64,000 bases of DNA from Mallotus nudiflorus (lineage: Eukaryota; Streptophyta; Magnoliopsida; Malpighiales; Euphorbiaceae), in NCBI GenBank assembly GCA_947683625.1, contig CANTUR010000009.1, positions 8,693,501 to 8,757,500 on the forward strand, given 5' to 3'. The notes beneath the pieces were generated by a model. It searched no databases and was not told the DNA's origin. It worked only from the letters and a program-made list of their open reading frames with translations. The position numbers were made by a program, and so were the translations under genes. Positions within the stretch are counted from its first letter, which is position 1, and each line of letters begins with the position of its first letter. Shown one piece after another: positions 61,548 to 64,000 of the stretch.

Positions 61548-61975
61548 CTATGTCCATGTGTCATGGGAGATATACACTAAGCATTTTATGTCTTTGCTAT
61601 CAATTTTATTCAAATCAATGACATAAACATTGTCTACTCTTTGACCACTAAAAATAATTTTATTTTCATTAAGACTACTAACAAAGTAATTTTTAGGATA
61701 AAAAGTTACTTTATTTCCCATGTCATATAATTGGCTTATAATAAGAAGATTGTGTTTAAGACCATTAACAAATAACACATGATGTATAGATAAGGATTGA
61801 GGATTACCTATTTCTCCAATGCCAATAAATTTTCCTTTTGCATTATCTCTAAAAGTAACGTGTCATCCATCCTTAGCATCAAGTTTATTAAATTGCTCTT
61901 TGTCTCCTATCATATGCCGTGAACATCCACTATCAAGATACCAGTTACTTTTTATTCTTGTGGATTTCAAGCACA
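61548..61975 (-). pseudogene. Element F: copia protease, Sirevirus type
   Basis: Minus strand about 61910-61955 reads W-Y-L-D-S-G-C-S-R-H-M, the protease active site in the form typical of SIRE/Maximus elements, intact. It is followed by I-G-I-G and, at 61548-61778, V-L-F-V-N-G-L-K-H-N-L-L with the downstream strand. Confidence 0.88.
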
Positions 61976-62533
61976 TCTGCACATTACAATTTAAGTGTTC
62001 TTTTGGACCCAAACCTTTCTTGGTCTAGGTTGGTTAGCTTTAAAATAATCCATAGGAAGTAAATTCATATGCAGTCTTCTATAAAAGCATACATTATGAG
62101 TATGTCCTTTGATCATGCAATAATAACATACAATAATTTCAAATTTATTCCTCTTATGATGAAATGCTTTCCTAGTGTGTGTAACATGCCTTTAGTGTTT
62201 AGTGTATCTCCTATTGTTTTATGTCATTAAGTGAGACATGCATTGGCAATGGTAATATATATTTTGGTAATTTTGTGCAATATAATTATGTGCATTGTAT
62301 TGTGTAGCATGCCTATTATAATTGTCGATAATGTACATATAAGCATGCTTGGGTTTAGTTTCTCTAGTTTAAGGCTTACCTCTTTGCATTAATGAAGGAT
62401 GAATGTTGTGAGACTTTTCCTTGTTATTTAACATATGAGATCTTTTAGCTTCGAAAGCTTGAGTCTCATTTGATTTGGTGGTTAAAGGAGTGGATCATGT
62501 GAAGCTTTTGCAAAACTAATATGTGATGAAGAT
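61976..62533 (-). pseudogene. Element F: gag C-terminal part
   Basis: A zinc knuckle (C-Y-Y-C-M-I-K-G-H-T-H-N-V-C, about 62085-62130) is complete, followed by the basic spacer to protease. Upstream the frame decays and is cut at 62533 by a Tat LTR; the rest of gag is missing. Confidence 0.75.
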
Positions 62534-64000
62534 TGTAGACAGTGGGGTTTAGTGCGCATCCAATATTTTAGCACTCACGACACTGTTTAGGCTTAGGGCC
62601 TTAAAGAACAAACTAACCATTGTCACAAAGACATGGCGTGAAGATGAGGAGTCACCACCCAGGGTAACAGATAGGACAAATTGGAAAGGTGGTACTTAAT
62701 TCCCTAAAAGAAAGCTAGTACCACCACCAAAAGATTCTGGATATGGAATACCAACTTCTCTTAGTCTCATGTTCATTTAGAATAATTTTATAAATGATTA
62801 TTTCTTCCTTTGATTACATGGTTTTTTATTAAACCCTATTTAATATTCATCTAACCCTAGGCATCTAGTCAATAAAAATACACATAAAAAATGCAGAGTC
62901 TAAAAGTGGGCCATAAGTCTAAATAATGTTAATTCTATTAAAAAGTTATCTAGATTTATAATTTTTATTTACAAGTGAGAAAGAGACTAAAAGTGGGCCT
63001 ACATTTTTATTAATTATTGAGCCTAGATCTATTTATTTTAGCTTGTCTAAGGAATGGGCTTAAGTCTATTCAATTTTAAAGAAAAGTTAAATTAGTGGGC
63101 CTAAGTCTAATTTAGTTTTATTTGAAATATGGGCCTAGGTCCATTTATTTTAAAAGAAATGCAATTTAGTGGGCTGAACTAAGTCTAAACAAGTTTTAAT
63201 TAACTAAGTGGGCCTAAAAGCTAATTAACCTAACGGGCCTATGTTGATTTTAATTATTTAAAACCCTAAATCATTTTAAGCCTATTTATTAAGTGGGTTA
63301 GACTTAAGCATGGGCTTGGGGCCCAAAAATATAAAAACAAGCCCAAAATAAATAAAACACAACAAATGGATCAAATAAACATTAAAGTGATTTTCTAGAA
63401 ACCCCAAATTAATTACATGCAAACCCTAAATTAAGCTACTGCCACCATTAACTTTAATTAATTTTTTTTTACCCAATTGAACCTAATTACTAATTGATTT
63501 TATAGTGTAGAAAATTAAATCTTTCACTATTGGGGCTATTACAAACTCTATACAAAATAAAATTAAATAATAATACACCCATGAATTAAAATAACTACAC
63601 AAAACACCGAAATGAAAAATAAAGATCAAACCCTAAATTATACTGGAAAATAACACAAGTTCTTCCATGGCATTCCATGGACCTTATGTTCTATTTAAAC
63701 ACAAGCAATAGCATCCTCAATCCACATTTGCACATTAAAATAAAAACTCACAAATAGTCATATTAGTAGTGAAATTAAATAATCAAAATAATAATAAAAA
63801 ATAAAATGAAAAATCATAAAAAGAAAATAATAGAAAAGAATGAAATAGAAAAAGAACACATATAATTTAGATGTTGTACAAATGCCCTTTTTAGCCCTTC
63901 AGATTGGATTATCACCATTGAAATTGAATAGCTATTGATTTTGGACTGAAATGATGTTCTCAGTAGTATTTTGGATTTTAGGGTTTTTTATGCAGTCAAG
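62534..64000 (-). mobile_element. Sixth Tat LTR, continuing beyond the window
   Basis: Begins TGTAGACAGTGGGG and follows the LTR family through the PBS-like core, the AT-rich middle and CATGGCATTCCATGG (about 63667) to the window end. No PBS lies on its left, so it is either a solo LTR or the 3' LTR of a minus-strand element whose body lies to the right. Confidence 0.88.

Overview
The window is plant nuclear heterochromatin: 64 kb of old, nested LTR retrotransposons with no host gene, tRNA, rRNA or CRISPR locus that I can support. The evidence is the plant-type lineages (Ty3/gypsy Tat and Athila, Ty1/copia including a Sirevirus-like copy), their primer-binding sites, a CACTA-type non-autonomous DNA transposon and an AT-rich, CpG-poor base composition. 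A flowering plant, probably a eudicot, is the best guess; the species cannot be read from the sequence. Every coding region carries stops or frameshifts, so all are annotated as pseudogenes.

Layout, with element letters used below. D (Tat, minus) occupies 1-4630: pro/gag, leader, PBS and 5' LTR, running off the left edge. E (copia, minus; gag-protease plus PBS) is at 4640-6240. A gene-free stretch, a possible copia LTR piece, a CACTA-like element (7382-7880) and a solo Tat LTR (7885-9985) follow. A (Tat, plus) is at 10160-17812: integrase end, two antisense genes, minisatellite, PPT and 3' LTR. C (copia, minus) runs 17813-26269 and 44094-44886; it carries a solo LTR in its pol (19794-21968) and is split by B. 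B (Tat, minus; 26270-44088, 17.8 kb, CATGG target duplication) has both LTRs, PBS, PPT, gag, protease, RT and RNase H, most of integrase deleted, two genes on the opposite strand, and a foreign solo LTR (37036-38737). H (Athila-like, minus) runs 44887-52709, with gag and pol on either side of a shared LTR. G (copia, the family of C; leader, PBS and 5' LTR) is at 52710-55502. F (Sirevirus-like copia, minus) is at 55503-62533. A sixth Tat LTR runs from 62534 off the right edge.

Nesting order, from interrupted reading frames and target duplications: H lies in the leader of G, C lies in gag of H, B lies in the LTR of C, and solo LTRs lie in C and B. F lies in the LTR of G, and a Tat LTR lies in gag of F.

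The most interesting content is in the Tat pair A and B. Between pol and the 3' LTR both carry, on the strand opposite to gag-pol, a multi-exon gene resembling the plant mobile domain (PMD/MAIN-like) family, with its own TATA box and matching splice sites, and a second antisense gene resembling the plant DUF7745 family. The LTRs of this family carry an array of palindromic boxes around CCGATCGG in U3, and the same boxes recur in intron 1 of the antisense PMD gene. A minisatellite sits just before the 3' LTR.
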